A stretch of 64,000 nt of DNA from an uncultured Lachnospiraceae bacterium (GTDB lineage: Bacteria; Bacillota; Clostridia; Lachnospirales; Lachnospiraceae). The stretch spans positions 124,001 through 188,000 of the forward strand of contig CAJTKK010000002.1 of the NCBI GenBank assembly GCA_910576535.1, written 5' to 3'. A program made the position numbers and the translations under genes. Below the pieces are notes generated by a model, which had not been told where the DNA came from, did no database searches, and saw nothing but the letters and a program-made list of their open reading frames with translations. Shown here piece after piece: positions 44,293 through 53,328 of the stretch; within the stretch, counting starts at the first letter, position 1; every line of letters starts with the position of its first letter.

Positions 44293-44512
44293 AAAAAGCC
44301 TCCATACTGCTGTAAAATCAGCATACCAAAGAGAATCTGCGTTTGCGGCGGGGCAAATATCTTCCTGTCGTTTCTGTTATATTATATGTCGTTTTTTCTA
44401 AAGCGGCAATATTTAATTTAGCAGTAAAATACAATAAGAAAGGAACAGAAAAGCAAATAGCAGTCTGAATTATCATAGGATGAAAAACTGCTATGGATAA
44501 GGGGCAGGAAAG

Positions 44513-45184
44513 ATGAAAAATACAGTGATTTTTGATTTGGATGGTTTATTGATTGACAGCGAAGTAATTTTCTATCAGTTATACCATGATTTAGCGGCAG
44601 GCTTTAACCAATCTTTTTCAGTGGAGGAATATACCCATGGATATTGCGGAAAAACAGAAAGAGATAATATGCGGAGGCTGATTATGACCCATCATCTTCC
44701 GGTGTCTGTTGATGAGGGTCTTATACTTATGGCATTGAGGGAAAAAGAATATCTCAAAAAGGGGATTTCCTTAAAATATGGGGCAAGAGAGCTGCTGTCC
44801 TATCTGAAAAGAAGACAGTATAAGATTGTATTGGCTTCGTCCAGCTCAAGGGAACGTGCAGTCAGTATTTTAAGCCGGAATGGGATAGGGGATTTTTTCG
44901 ATCATATGGTTTTTGGGACTGATGTGGAACGGGGAAAACCTTATCCGGATATTTTCAGTAAGGCATGTGAATATGCGGATGAACTTCCCGAAAGCTGCCT
45001 TGTGCTGGAAGACAGTGAAGCCGGGATTCAAGCGGCATTTGCTGCGGGGATAGAGGTGATCTGTATTCCGGATATGAAAGTTCCAGGAAGGGAATTCTGG
45101 AAAATGGAGACTGCTGAATTATCCTCCTTGGAGGATGTGATCTTCTGGCTGGAAAAGTTACAGGCGGAAGGGGCTGCTATGTAA
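44513..45184 (+). CDS. HAD superfamily hydrolase (beta-phosphoglucomutase-like)
   Basis: A 223-residue HAD enzyme. Motif I is IFDLDGLLIDSE with nucleophile Asp, motif II is LASSSSRERA, the Lys is in VERGKPYPDIF, and motif IV is VLEDSEAGIQAAFAAG. The cap-domain layout fits subfamily I (beta-phosphoglucomutase / phosphoglycolate phosphatase type). Substrate unknown. Lies between a divergent AraC regulator and mntP. Confidence 0.87.
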   Translation: MKNTVIFDLDGLLIDSEVIFYQLYHDLAAGFNQSFSVEEYTHGYCGKTERDNMRRLIMTHHLPVSVDEGLILMALREKEYLKKGISLKYGARELLSYLKRRQYKIVLASSSSRERAVSILSRNGIGDFFDHMVFGTDVERGKPYPDIFSKACEYADELPESCLVLEDSEAGIQAAFAAGIEVICIPDMKVPGREFWKMETAELSSLEDVIFWLEKLQAEGAAM

Positions 45185-45243
45185 GAAGCAGGGTGAATAT
45201 GGAAAGACGTGGGTTTGACTAAGACAGATGTGGATAAAGTGTA

Positions 45244-45271
45244 TTGAAAAGCCGGAAATATTTGCTATAAT
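45244..45271 (+). promoter_or_regulatory. sigma-A-type promoter of mntP
   Basis: TTGAAA (45244-45249), a 16-nt spacer and TGCTATAAT with the -10 at 45266-45271. The resulting leader is only about 55 nt, too short for the yybP-ykoY manganese riboswitch that often precedes mntP. Confidence 0.7.
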
Positions 45272-45331
45272 GAATTCGGGCATAAAAAAGGAACCATAGA
45301 AAAATGCGTAGAGTACAGTAGCGAGGAGAAT

Positions 45332-45889
45332 ATGGATATTTTTACACTTTTTACATTAGCAGTCGGATTGTCAATGGATGCTTTTGCGGTATCTGTATGC
45401 AAAGGGCTTGCCATGAAGAAGCTTTCATGGGAAAAAGCAGCCATAGTAGGTCTCTGGTTTGGAGGGTTTCAGGCTTTCATGCCAGCGGCAGGGTATTTGC
45501 TGGGGGTGCAATTTAAAGATAAGATAACATCAATCGACCATTGGATTGCATTTGTCTTATTAGGGGCCATCGGCATAAATATGATCCGGGAAGCTTACGG
45601 GAAAGAAGAGGGGGAAACGGGCGGGTCACTGGCCGCAAAAGAAATGCTTGTATTAGCGGTTGCCACGAGCATAGATGCTTTGGCAGTAGGCGTTACCTTT
45701 GCATTTTTATCGGTTAATATTGTTTGGGCAGTGGCTTTTATTGGAGCCGTCACTTTTATTCTTTCCGTAATCGGGGTAAAAACAGGAAATGTTTTTGGCA
45801 TAAAATATAAAGCAAAAGCGGAGCTGGCAGGAGGCGTTATTCTTATTTTTCTTGGAATAAAAATACTTGTGGAACACTTGTATATTTAA
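45332..45889 (+). CDS. mntP: manganese efflux pump MntP
   Basis: A 185-residue membrane protein with six helices and the duplicated MntP signature: VGLSMDAFAVSVCKGLAMKK in the first half and VATSIDALAVGVTFAFL in the second, each with the conserved Asp. MntP exports Mn(II). GCGAGGAG precedes the ATG. Own promoter and terminator, so monocistronic. Confidence 0.93.
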   Translation: MDIFTLFTLAVGLSMDAFAVSVCKGLAMKKLSWEKAAIVGLWFGGFQAFMPAAGYLLGVQFKDKITSIDHWIAFVLLGAIGINMIREAYGKEEGETGGSLAAKEMLVLAVATSIDALAVGVTFAFLSVNIVWAVAFIGAVTFILSVIGVKTGNVFGIKYKAKAELAGGVILIFLGIKILVEHLYI

Positions 45890-45942
45890 AAACAGGAAAT
45901 TTTTTGCGCAGTAGTTTTGTGCGAAAAGTTAGGAGGGATTGC

Positions 45943-45970
45943 CAGAGGCGCTTTATGCCTCTGAATTTTT
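45943..45970 (+). terminator. intrinsic terminator after mntP
   Basis: CAGAGGC pairs with GCCTCTG around a 7-nt loop and is followed by AATTTTTAA. Confidence 0.75.
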
Positions 45971-46045
45971 AAATATAAAGAATAAAAAAATACCTTCAGG
46001 AGATAATAAGAGTGCAAACGATTATTTTATTAGGAGGTATAGACA

Positions 46046-46231
46046 ATGGCTAGTTTATCAGAATTAGATTTACAGAATTTGCGCCATCTGATTGGCGGAT
46101 GCGATACGACCCACTGCAAATTGAAGGAGTACGCGGAATGCGCTACAGATTCCAGTGTAAAGCAGTTTTTTGAAAAAGGGGCCAGATCGGCCATGGACAA
46201 CAAGCAGCAGTTAATGAAATTTTTGCAGTAG
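46046..46231 (+). CDS. small Coat_F-like helical protein
   Basis: A 61-residue protein: SELDLQNLRHLIGGCDTTHC, then a second helix DSSVKQFFEKGARSAMDNKQ. Its helical pattern resembles the first half of a ferritin-like Coat_F domain. TTAGGAGGTATAGACA gives a strong ribosome-binding site. It is 12 nt before the second coat gene and probably forms a complex with its product. Assignment is by pattern and context. Confidence 0.6.
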   Translation: MASLSELDLQNLRHLIGGCDTTHCKLKEYAECATDSSVKQFFEKGARSAMDNKQQLMKFLQ

Positions 46232-46243
46232 GAGGGAATGAAG

Positions 46244-46498
46244 ATGCAGGAAAAAACGATGGTAGCAGATACTTTGGCAGGAATCAACGGGGAATTGGTG
46301 CGCTATGGAGGCATGATTGCCCAGACGGAAAATAAAGAATTGAAGCAGACATTGAAACAGTTCCGCAATGCCTGTGAACAGTCACAGGAAGAATTGTATC
46401 AGATTGCAAGGGAGAAATCTTATTATGTGCCGGCGGCTAAAGCGACACAGGAAGAGATCGACCATGTAAAATCTCTTTTCAAAAGCGGGACATTGTAA
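46244..46498 (+). CDS. spore coat protein, Coat_F family
   Basis: An 84-residue Coat_F protein (CotF-like): MQEKTMVADTLAGINGELV, then ENKELKQTLKQFRNACEQSQ and ELYQIAREKSYYVPAAKAT, the typical family end. ATG 46244 is chosen because GGAGGGAATGAAG leaves normal spacing; an ATG at 46238 is too close. The pair is followed by a terminator. Expected expression late in the mother cell. Confidence 0.85.
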   Translation: MQEKTMVADTLAGINGELVRYGGMIAQTENKELKQTLKQFRNACEQSQEELYQIAREKSYYVPAAKATQEEIDHVKSLFKSGTL

Positions 46499-46524
46499 TT
46501 ATCCCAATAGAGAAGAAATGGTAG

Positions 46525-46567
46525 AAAAAAGGCGCATCCATCAGAATCGTGGGAGCGCCTTTTTTAT
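46525..46567 (+). terminator. intrinsic terminator after the coat gene pair
   Basis: AAAAAAGGCGC pairs with GCGCCTTTTTT around a 19-nt loop. Nearly symmetric, so it may also serve the convergent GNAT gene. Repeat copy 2 begins in its T-tract. Confidence 0.85.
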
Positions 46568-46620
46568 TTTATAGGAAAGTCTTTCGTCAGAAAGATATCA
46601 ATGAACAAAGGATGAACCAC
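46567..46620 (+). repeat. dispersed structured repeat, copy 2
   Basis: The core is TTTATAGGAAAGTC, then TTTCGTCAGAAAGATAT and CAATGAACAAAG. Relative to copies 1 and 3 the hairpin TCTTTC-gtca-GAAAGA (46580-46595) carries a C to T change on one arm and the matching G to A on the other, so pairing is kept. The second hairpin is degenerate here. Confidence 0.75.
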
Positions 46621-46641
46621 GGAAAGCAAAAGAATAGGAAA

Positions 46642-47271
46642 TTAATCCAAAAGGTTATGCGGGAAAATATGAACCTGGGTTTCATAATTTTGCGGGCTGA
46701 CCATCCGGCGGTATATGCTGCCAAAACATGCGTGAAGTGAGGCAGTGGACGGGGTTTCCTTAGACGGAAGAGGAAAGTAAAGAAGACGGTAAGGGACGCC
46801 GAATACTTTTGCCGTTAAGCCGGTGGGGACCGCCCCGTTTTTTGTATAAAAGGAGATTCTTTTGTTGCGGATGGTTAATTCCTGTTCATCTTTGGCGTAA
46901 CCGGGGTCTTCCGATTCAATTAAGAAGCCGTCATAACCGGCGGCGGATAATTTCATTTGCTGTAAGAAGAGAGAACCGATGCCAAGGCTCCGATAATCTT
47001 CCATAACGGCAAAGTAGTCCAAAAGACTGATTTTTTCTTCCGGAAGGGCTGTAAAAAAAGCGTAACTGATCAGTTTGTCTGGACGGCAATGAAAAAAAAG
47101 CCCGTAGCCGATATAAATCCCTTCGTCAGTCATCCGTTCAATGGAAGAAACAGGCTTCCGTTCATTTTCCGGGAAATGCCGGATAGAATCAGCGATATAA
47201 ACGGAAAGGATTTCTTCTTTTGACAGTTGTTTTATAAATATATCTTTATTGGAAAGCGCCTGGTTATGCAT
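46642..47271 (-). CDS. GNAT family N-acetyltransferase
   Basis: A roughly 209-residue protein on the minus strand with the acetyl-CoA site YRSLGIGSLFLQQM following ISLLDYFAVMEDY. The substrate is unknown. An ATG at 47271 with GAGGACACAT before it is favoured; the frame opens at 47307 without a good site. Its 3' end abuts repeat copy 2, and rqcH starts upstream on the same strand, only five bases or so away from the longer frame. Confidence 0.75.
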   Translation of the reverse strand: MHNQALSNKDIFIKQLSKEEILSVYIADSIRHFPENERKPVSSIERMTDEGIYIGYGLFFHCRPDKLISYAFFTALPEEKISLLDYFAVMEDYRSLGIGSLFLQQMKLSAAGYDGFLIESEDPGYAKDEQELTIRNKRISFYTKNGAVPTGLTAKVFGVPYRLLYFPLPSKETPSTASLHACFGSIYRRMVSPQNYETQVHIFPHNLLD

Positions 47272-47311
47272 ATGTGTCCTCATTTCTGTGCAGTTTGTAA
47301 CATACACGTGT

Positions 47312-49051
47312 TTAATCGTTTACCAGAGAAAGGGAACTGATATCGGAGTCCATTACCATAGAATAATTCGTATGGTAAATGACAAACCCTGGTTTTCCGC
47401 CGTTTGTTTTTTTGACGTTTTTCTTTTCCGTGTAATCAATTTCTGCTTTTTCCTGTCCTCTGGCTTTGGAATAATAGGCGGCTAATTTTGCCGCTTCCTC
47501 AAAAGTCCGGTCAGGCAGCGCGTCGCCTCCTGTTTTTACAATGACATGGGAACCGGGAATGCCCTTGGCATGAAACCACCAGTCATTGCCGGAAGCGAAC
47601 CGGAAAGTCAGTTCATCATTCTGAAAGTTATTTTTGCCTACATAAATATGATATCCGTCGCTGCTGATGTAATGAAAGGGGCGGCTGGTGATTTTCACTT
47701 TTTTGTCGCTGCTTTTCCGGCGGATATAGCCGTTTTCAATCAGTTCTTCCCGGATTTGAACAAGATCTTCCTCCCCTGCTGCGATATCAAGGGCAGCGCT
47801 TATGGACTCTAAATGCTCGATTTCTTCTTTTACTTCCAGTGTTAAGGCAGACAAAGCTTCGTAAGTGCGTTTCATTTTATTGTATTTTTCAAAATATTTT
47901 TTGGCATTTTCCAAAGGAGTTATGGTCGGATCCAAAGGGATGGAAATATCTTCGTCCGTATAGTAATTTCTTGCAGTAAGGGATGTATCCCCGGGGGAAG
48001 CCTGATAGCCATAGGTATTTAAAAGCTCCCCATATATCCTGAATTTATCTCTTTTTTCCGTGTCTTTTATCTGCCGTAACTGCAAGTCATATTTCTTGAC
48101 ATTGCGCTCTAAGGCAGTCTGGACGATCCTCCTTAGATCCGCAGATTTCTGCCGGATTCTGGTTACTGCATTTTTCTGGGCATAATACTGTTCCAGCATA
48201 GAACTGACAGAAGGACAGCTTTTGCACCCGCTGCCTTGGTAAATGGTAAGGGGCAGTACGGAGAATTCAACAGGAACACCATGCTCATAAACGATATTAG
48301 GGGAAAAGTTACCGGCTCTGATATCAGAAACTGCATGGCTGAAAACACCGTATAATTTTTCCGCATCATCTCTGGAAAGGGAGGCGGCAGGGAAATCCCC
48401 GTCAAGCCCGGCCCGGAAACAAAGTTCCTGGGCGAATACCGGGGAGAAGCCGGTATAAGTATGATACAGCGTTTTATAAACCGGCTGGTTTGCAGAAAGG
48501 ATGTTTTGGCAGAACTCCTCTTTTTGGGTATCGAAGGGATCCTGTTTTTTCTGGGTCTGGGGAAGAAAATAGGAGCGTCCAGGCAAGACTTCGCGGACGC
48601 TGCTGACCATGCCGGAAATATGCTTGATGCTGTCAACAATCATATCCTTGCCGTCAGTAAAAATAATATTGCTGTGTTTCCCCATAATTTCTATAATCAG
48701 GTTTTTGGAACACAAATCCCCTAATTCATTTAAATGTTCTATTTTGATCCGTATCATCCGTTCCAGGCCAGGCTGGGCAATCTGCGTAATACGGCCATTT
48801 TGGATATGCTTACGCAGCAGCATACAGAATCCGGGGGCAGTCATAGGGCTTGGTTTGTTCGTTTCTGTTAAATATATTAAGGGCAGGGAAGCGCCGGCAG
48901 AAAGAAAGAGCCTTTTTTGGCCGCCATTTACTTTAATGGTCAGAAGAAGCTCATCGTTTTCCGGCTGTGCGATTTTATAAATCCGCCCGCCCAAAAGGCT
49001 GTTGTTTAATTCGTTGACAACAGCAGCAATGGTTACGCCGTCAAAAGCCAT
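47312..49051 (-). CDS. rqcH: ribosome quality control protein RqcH (NFACT family, FbpA-like)
   Basis: A 579-residue NFACT protein on the minus strand. NFACT-N (about 1-220; MAFDGVTIAAVVNELNNSLL, GGRIYKIAQPEND), a coiled coil (about 275-420) and NFACT-R (about 450-560; SDGYHIYVGKNNFQND, DWWFHAKGIPGSHVIVK). In Bacillus RqcH binds stalled 50S subunits and, with Ala-tRNA, adds poly-alanine tails that mark nascent chains for decay; older names call it fibronectin-binding protein. AGGA precedes the ATG. Confidence 0.93.
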   Translation of the reverse strand: MAFDGVTIAAVVNELNNSLLGGRIYKIAQPENDELLLTIKVNGGQKRLFLSAGASLPLIYLTETNKPSPMTAPGFCMLLRKHIQNGRITQIAQPGLERMIRIKIEHLNELGDLCSKNLIIEIMGKHSNIIFTDGKDMIVDSIKHISGMVSSVREVLPGRSYFLPQTQKKQDPFDTQKEEFCQNILSANQPVYKTLYHTYTGFSPVFAQELCFRAGLDGDFPAASLSRDDAEKLYGVFSHAVSDIRAGNFSPNIVYEHGVPVEFSVLPLTIYQGSGCKSCPSVSSMLEQYYAQKNAVTRIRQKSADLRRIVQTALERNVKKYDLQLRQIKDTEKRDKFRIYGELLNTYGYQASPGDTSLTARNYYTDEDISIPLDPTITPLENAKKYFEKYNKMKRTYEALSALTLEVKEEIEHLESISAALDIAAGEEDLVQIREELIENGYIRRKSSDKKVKITSRPFHYISSDGYHIYVGKNNFQNDELTFRFASGNDWWFHAKGIPGSHVIVKTGGDALPDRTFEEAAKLAAYYSKARGQEKAEIDYTEKKNVKKTNGGKPGFVIYHTNYSMVMDSDISSLSLVND

Positions 49052-49175
49052 AATAATATCCTCGCTATATGATTAAATCTATCGTGACTTAATGATTCTA
49101 CAATATTTTTCTTTTCTTTTCAATGGGTCTGCCGTACAAGTTTCAAGGGCTGCGCGGACCTGGATGAAAGAATCC

Positions 49176-49204
49176 TTGACTGGAAGGTTGAGGTATTCTA
49201 TAAT
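49176..49204 (+). promoter_or_regulatory. sigma-A promoter of the yicC-remA-gmk-rpoZ operon
   Basis: TTGACT (49176-49181), a 17-nt spacer and TATAAT (49199-49204), about 45 nt before the yicC ATG. Confidence 0.8.
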
Positions 49205-49249
49205 AATATGAAATACGCAAGAGCATTGAAGTGGAGATGGCAAAAGACA

Positions 49250-50128
49250 ATGATAAAAAGTATGACAGGCTTTGGCAGATATGAAGTTTCGGAAGAAAAG
49301 CGGAGAGTTACTGCGGAAATAAAATCAGTAAACCACAGATATTTAGATGTAAATATAAAAATGCCGAAAAAATTAAGTTTTTTTGAAGCGGCTATCCGGG
49401 CGGAACTGAAAAAATATATGCAGAGGGGTAAAGTCGATGTGTTTATTACTTATGAAGACTTTACGGAAGCCAATGTATGCGTGAAATATAATAAAAGCCT
49501 GGCCGCTGAATATATCGGTTATCTGAAGGAGATGGCGGAGGATTTCGGCCTGGATAATGATATCAGAGTTTCTTCATTGTCCAGATATCCGGAGGTTCTT
49601 ACCATGGAAGAACAGTCGGTGGACGAGGAAGAAATCTGGAAGGCGCTTTGCAGCACAATTCAAGGCGCGGCGGAAAAATTTGTGGAAACAAGGCTGAAGG
49701 AAGGGGAAGCCCTGAAAGAAGATTTAATTGGTAAACTGGACGGTATGCTGAAGCATTTGTCATATATCGAAAAACGTTCCCCTCAATTGGTGGAGGAATA
49801 TAAGAGTAAACTACGGGAAAGAGTTCAGGAGCTGCTGGAAGATACCCAGATAGAAGAAAGCCGCCTTTTGCTTGAGGTTACGCTTTTTGCGGATAAAATA
49901 TGCGTAGATGAGGAGTTAGTCCGTTTAAGAAGCCACATAGAGACGACAAGGCAGGCTTTGATAGAAGGAGGGAGCATCGGAAGGAAACTGGATTTTATAG
50001 CCCAGGAAATGAACCGGGAAGCGAATACCATTCTTTCTAAAACAAATAATCTGGAAATATCGAACCATGCGATCGAGCTTAAGACAGAAATTGAAAAAGT
50101 CAGGGAGCAGATACAGAATATAGAATAA
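49250..50128 (+). CDS. yicC: YicC/YloC family endoribonuclease
   Basis: A 292-residue YicC protein: MIKSMTGFGRYEVSEEKRR at the start, EIKSVNHRYLDVNIKMPK, and a C-terminal GSIGRKLDFIAQEMNREANT region. E. coli YicC is an endoribonuclease implicated in RyhB decay. ATG 49250 matches the family start; the frame opens at 49208. Next to remA and gmk, the usual Firmicutes order. Confidence 0.93.
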   Translation: MIKSMTGFGRYEVSEEKRRVTAEIKSVNHRYLDVNIKMPKKLSFFEAAIRAELKKYMQRGKVDVFITYEDFTEANVCVKYNKSLAAEYIGYLKEMAEDFGLDNDIRVSSLSRYPEVLTMEEQSVDEEEIWKALCSTIQGAAEKFVETRLKEGEALKEDLIGKLDGMLKHLSYIEKRSPQLVEEYKSKLRERVQELLEDTQIEESRLLLEVTLFADKICVDEELVRLRSHIETTRQALIEGGSIGRKLDFIAQEMNREANTILSKTNNLEISNHAIELKTEIEKVREQIQNIE

Positions 50129-50169
50129 TAGTATTCCTTCGTTTTATAAAGGGGCAGAAAGCAAATTCT

Positions 50170-50430
50170 ATGAACAAATTGATTCATATAGGTTTTGGGA
50201 ATATAGTAAATACGGAAAAGATTATAGCTGTTGTCAGCCCGGATTCCGCGCCTGTAAAAAGGATGGTGCAACATGCCAAGGAGGCGGGGACTGCAATTGA
50301 TGCCACACAAGGGAGAAAGACAAAATCAGTACTTGTAATGGAGAACAGTCAGCTTGTCCTTTCGGCGCTTTTGCCGGAAACAATTGCAAATAGGGCGCAG
50401 ACGGAAAATGGAGAGATAAATGAAGCGTAA
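50170..50430 (+). CDS. remA: RemA/DUF370 DNA-binding regulator
   Basis: An 86-residue DUF370 protein: KLIHIGFGNIVNTEKIIAVV, PDSAPVKRMVQHAKEAGTAI and DATQGRKTKSVLVMENSQLV. In Bacillus RemA forms ring-like DNA-wrapping oligomers and activates matrix and osmoprotection operons. Overlaps gmk by 11 nt. Confidence 0.92.
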   Translation: MNKLIHIGFGNIVNTEKIIAVVSPDSAPVKRMVQHAKEAGTAIDATQGRKTKSVLVMENSQLVLSALLPETIANRAQTENGEINEA

Positions 50431-51055
50431 AGGTATTTTGGTTGTTGTTTCAGGTTTTTCTGGGGCAGGCAAGGGAACTTTGATGAAAAATCTGCTGAAA
50501 AATTATGACGATTATGCATTATCCGTTTCTATGACGACACGTAACCCAAGAGAAGGGGAAAAGGATGGAAAAGAATACTTTTTTGTGTCCAAAGAAGTAT
50601 TTGAAGAGAAGGTAAAAGAGGATGGGCTGGTGGAATATGCTTGCTATTGCGGCAATTATTACGGCACTCCCAAAGAGTACGTGGAAACCCAACTGGAAAT
50701 GGGCAAGGATGTCATTTTGGAAATCGAAATACAAGGGGCTTTAAAGGTAAAGAAAAAGTTTCCCTCAGCGCTTCTTCTTTTTGTAATGCCGCCATCCGTA
50801 AAACAGTTGGAAGAACGTCTTACAGGAAGGGGAACGGAAACCTTGGAGGTAATTGGTCAGCGGCTGCGCCGTGCATCGGAGGAGGCGGACGGCATTGAAA
50901 AATATGACTATATTGTGATTAACGATGACTTGGAAGTATGCACAAGAGAATTACATTCTATTATCCGCGCGGCACATAATACCGTAGACAGGAATGGAAG
51001 CTTTATAGAAAATATGAGACAGGAACTGAATGTTTTGGTGAAAGGAGAAAAATAA
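50420..51055 (+). CDS. gmk: guanylate kinase
   Basis: A 211-residue GMP kinase with P-loop GFSGAGKGTLMKNLL, the GMP-binding SVSMTTRNPREGEKDGKEYF and DVILEIEIQGALKVKKKFP. Catalyses ATP + GMP to ADP + GDP. Its stop codon shares a base with the rpoZ ATG, so the two are coupled. Confidence 0.96.
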   Translation: MKRKGILVVVSGFSGAGKGTLMKNLLKNYDDYALSVSMTTRNPREGEKDGKEYFFVSKEVFEEKVKEDGLVEYACYCGNYYGTPKEYVETQLEMGKDVILEIEIQGALKVKKKFPSALLLFVMPPSVKQLEERLTGRGTETLEVIGQRLRRASEEADGIEKYDYIVINDDLEVCTRELHSIIRAAHNTVDRNGSFIENMRQELNVLVKGEK

Positions 51056-51327
51056 TGTTACACCCATCTTATTCCGATTTAATGAAGGTAGTAAACAGCG
51101 AGGTTGAGCCGGGGGAAGCTCCGGTAGTGAACAGCAGATATTCTATTGTAATGGCAACATCGAAAAGAGCTAGGCAGCTTATTTCCGGGGAAGATCCGAT
51201 GGTGGACGGAAGGGGTAAAAAACCTCTATCTGTTGCAGTAGAAGAATTGAACCAGGGGAAGATCAAGATTTTGAGTGAAGAAGATGAGCAGGAAGAGGAA
51301 ATAAATGCTGCTGAACCTGAAATGTAG
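51055..51327 (+). CDS. rpoZ: RNA polymerase omega subunit
   Basis: A 90-residue omega: MLHPSYSDLMKVVNSEVEP, NSRYSIVMATSKRARQLISG and KKPLSVAVEELNQGKIKIL. Omega assists beta-prime folding. Followed by a terminator, ending the yicC-remA-gmk-rpoZ unit. Confidence 0.94.
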   Translation: MLHPSYSDLMKVVNSEVEPGEAPVVNSRYSIVMATSKRARQLISGEDPMVDGRGKKPLSVAVEELNQGKIKILSEEDEQEEEINAAEPEM

Positions 51328-51342
51328 CCTTGTTTGTTACGG

Positions 51343-51379
51343 ACTCTTATACCCGTTATCCGCGGGCATAAGAGTTTTA
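51343..51379 (+). terminator. intrinsic terminator after rpoZ
   Basis: ACTCTTATACCCG pairs with CGGGCATAAGAGT (one mismatch) and is followed by TTTAT. Confidence 0.75.
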
Positions 51380-51427
51380 TGCTATAAAACTGCATATGAA
51401 ATGAGAGACGGAAAGGTACGGTAACGG

Positions 51428-52765
51428 ATGAAAATATTGTTTGTTTCCCTCGGGTGTGATAAAAACCTGGTGGATTCGGAAGTAATGCTGGGAACATTAG
51501 CGGAAAAGGGGTATACATTTACGGATGATGAAATGGAGGCGGATATTGCAGTAGTAAATACATGCTGCTTTATTAATGATGCGAAGGAAGAAAGCATCAA
51601 CACGATCCTGGAAATGGCGGAACTGAAAAAAGCCGGGCAGATAAAAGCCTTGATTGTAGCCGGGTGCCTTGCGGAACGTTACCGGATGGAGATACAAAAA
51701 GAGATCGGGGAAGTAGACGCCATTATTGGCACTGCGGCAGTTGATGAAATTGCAGAGGCAGTGGAAGAGGCGGCTGCAGGCAAGGGCAAGGAACATATGC
51801 AGCCGTTTGATAAAAGACCAAAGGGGAACAGAAAAAGGATTGTTACCACAGGAGGCCATTATGCATATTTGAAAATTGCGGAAGGATGCAATAAACATTG
51901 CACTTATTGCATTATACCGAAAGTACGGGGGCAATACAGGAGCATTCCAATGGAAGAACTGATTCTGGAGGCGCAAAAGCTTGCAGAGGAAGGGGTAAAG
52001 GAACTGATCTTGGTAGCTCAGGAGACGACCCTTTATGGCAGTGATATATATGGGGAAAAGAGGCTGCCCAAGCTGCTGGAAGAGCTATGCAGAATTAAAG
52101 GGCTGTATTGGATACGGATTCTATATTGCTACCCGGAGGAAATAACGGAAGAACTGATCCAGGTGATGAAAAAGGAAGAAAAGATATGCCATTACCTCGA
52201 TCTTCCGGTGCAGCATGGATCGGATATTATTTTAAAGAAAATGGGGCGGCGGACTACTAATAAGGAAATCCGCACCATTGTTAAAAAATTAAGGGATCAT
52301 ATCCCGGATATCTGCCTAAGGACTACTTTCATTACAGGTTTTCCCGGGGAAACGGAAAGAGACCATGAAGAAACGATGGAATTGGTGGATGAACTGGAAT
52401 TTGACCGTCTTGGGGTATTTACTTATTCACAGGAAGAGGATACACCGGCAGCTTTGATGCAGGGGCAGATAGAAGAAAGCATAAAAGAGAAAAGAAGAAA
52501 GGCGGTCATGGAGCTGCAGCAGGAAATTGCCTATGAAGCGGCAGAGGGAATGAAAGGGAAATGCCTTTGGGCTATGATAGAAGGAAAAGTGGCGGATGAG
52601 GATGCTTATGTGGCGAGAACGTATAAAGATGCACCTAATGTAGACGGTTATCTTTTTGTGAATGCAGATAGGGAGCTGATGAGCGGTGACTTTGTAAAAG
52701 TCCGGGTGACCGGTTCTTATGAATATGATTTGATAGGAGAGATATGCGATGAATTTACCGAATAA
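51428..52765 (+). CDS. rimO: ribosomal protein S12 methylthiotransferase RimO
   Basis: A 445-residue radical-SAM enzyme. N-terminal UPF0004 domain with SLGCDKNLVDSE and cysteines at NTCCFIND and GCLAERY for the auxiliary cluster; the radical-SAM CxxxCxxC is GCNKHCTYCIIP; a C-terminal TRAM domain follows (about 380-445). RimO adds a methylthio group to an Asp of S12. The DKNLVDSE version marks RimO rather than MiaB. Overlaps pgsA by 17 nt. Confidence 0.95.
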   Translation: MKILFVSLGCDKNLVDSEVMLGTLAEKGYTFTDDEMEADIAVVNTCCFINDAKEESINTILEMAELKKAGQIKALIVAGCLAERYRMEIQKEIGEVDAIIGTAAVDEIAEAVEEAAAGKGKEHMQPFDKRPKGNRKRIVTTGGHYAYLKIAEGCNKHCTYCIIPKVRGQYRSIPMEELILEAQKLAEEGVKELILVAQETTLYGSDIYGEKRLPKLLEELCRIKGLYWIRILYCYPEEITEELIQVMKKEEKICHYLDLPVQHGSDIILKKMGRRTTNKEIRTIVKKLRDHIPDICLRTTFITGFPGETERDHEETMELVDELEFDRLGVFTYSQEEDTPAALMQGQIEESIKEKRRKAVMELQQEIAYEAAEGMKGKCLWAMIEGKVADEDAYVARTYKDAPNVDGYLFVNADRELMSGDFVKVRVTGSYEYDLIGEICDEFTE

Positions 52766-53285
52766 ACTGACTATTTTAAGAGTGGCAATGATCCCGTTTT
52801 TTGTTTTGTTTATGCTGGTCCCGGTAACAGGGGAGTCAGATAAATGGATAGCCCTTATTTTATTTATTATAGCTAGCCTGACGGATATGCTGGATGGGCA
52901 TATTGCAAGAAAATACAATCTGATAACAAACTTTGGGAAGTTTATGGATCCCTTGGCGGATAAATTGTTAGTCTGTTCAGCATTGATCTGTCTTGTGGAA
53001 CTGGGAAGGATAGCGTCCTGGATAGTAATTGTCATCATTGCAAGGGAATTTATTATCAGCGGTTTCCGGCTTGTTGCATCGGATAATGGCGTAGTGATTG
53101 CGGCAAGCTATTGGGGGAAATTTAAAACAACTTTTCAGATGATTATGATCTGCTTAATGATTGCCAATCTGGAACCGCTGAAGCTGTTTACGGACATTGT
53201 TATGTGGGTTGCATTGATACTGACGGTAGTTTCCCTGATAGATTATCTTGTGAAGAACAAAGAAGTAATGAAAGAAACTAAATAA
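52749..53285 (+). CDS. pgsA: CDP-diacylglycerol-glycerol-3-phosphate 3-phosphatidyltransferase
   Basis: A 178-residue membrane enzyme of the CDP-alcohol phosphatidyltransferase family making phosphatidylglycerol phosphate. The signature runs from SLTDMLDGHIARKYN to NFGKFMDPLADKLL, with all conserved Asp. MNLPNKLTILRVAMIPFF opens the protein. Start lies in rimO behind AGGAGAGATATGCG. Confidence 0.95.
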   Translation: MNLPNKLTILRVAMIPFFVLFMLVPVTGESDKWIALILFIIASLTDMLDGHIARKYNLITNFGKFMDPLADKLLVCSALICLVELGRIASWIVIVIIAREFIISGFRLVASDNGVVIAASYWGKFKTTFQMIMICLMIANLEPLKLFTDIVMWVALILTVVSLIDYLVKNKEVMKETK

Positions 53286-53328
53286 TATGATTTGTGCTGC
53301 CCTGGGATGGCAGCATGGAGGTAAGATT

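Noticed and set aside
45190..45331. yybP-ykoY manganese riboswitch before mntP
   Set aside because: The -10 lies about 60 nt before the ATG, which is too short for this riboswitch, and its conserved elements are not seen.
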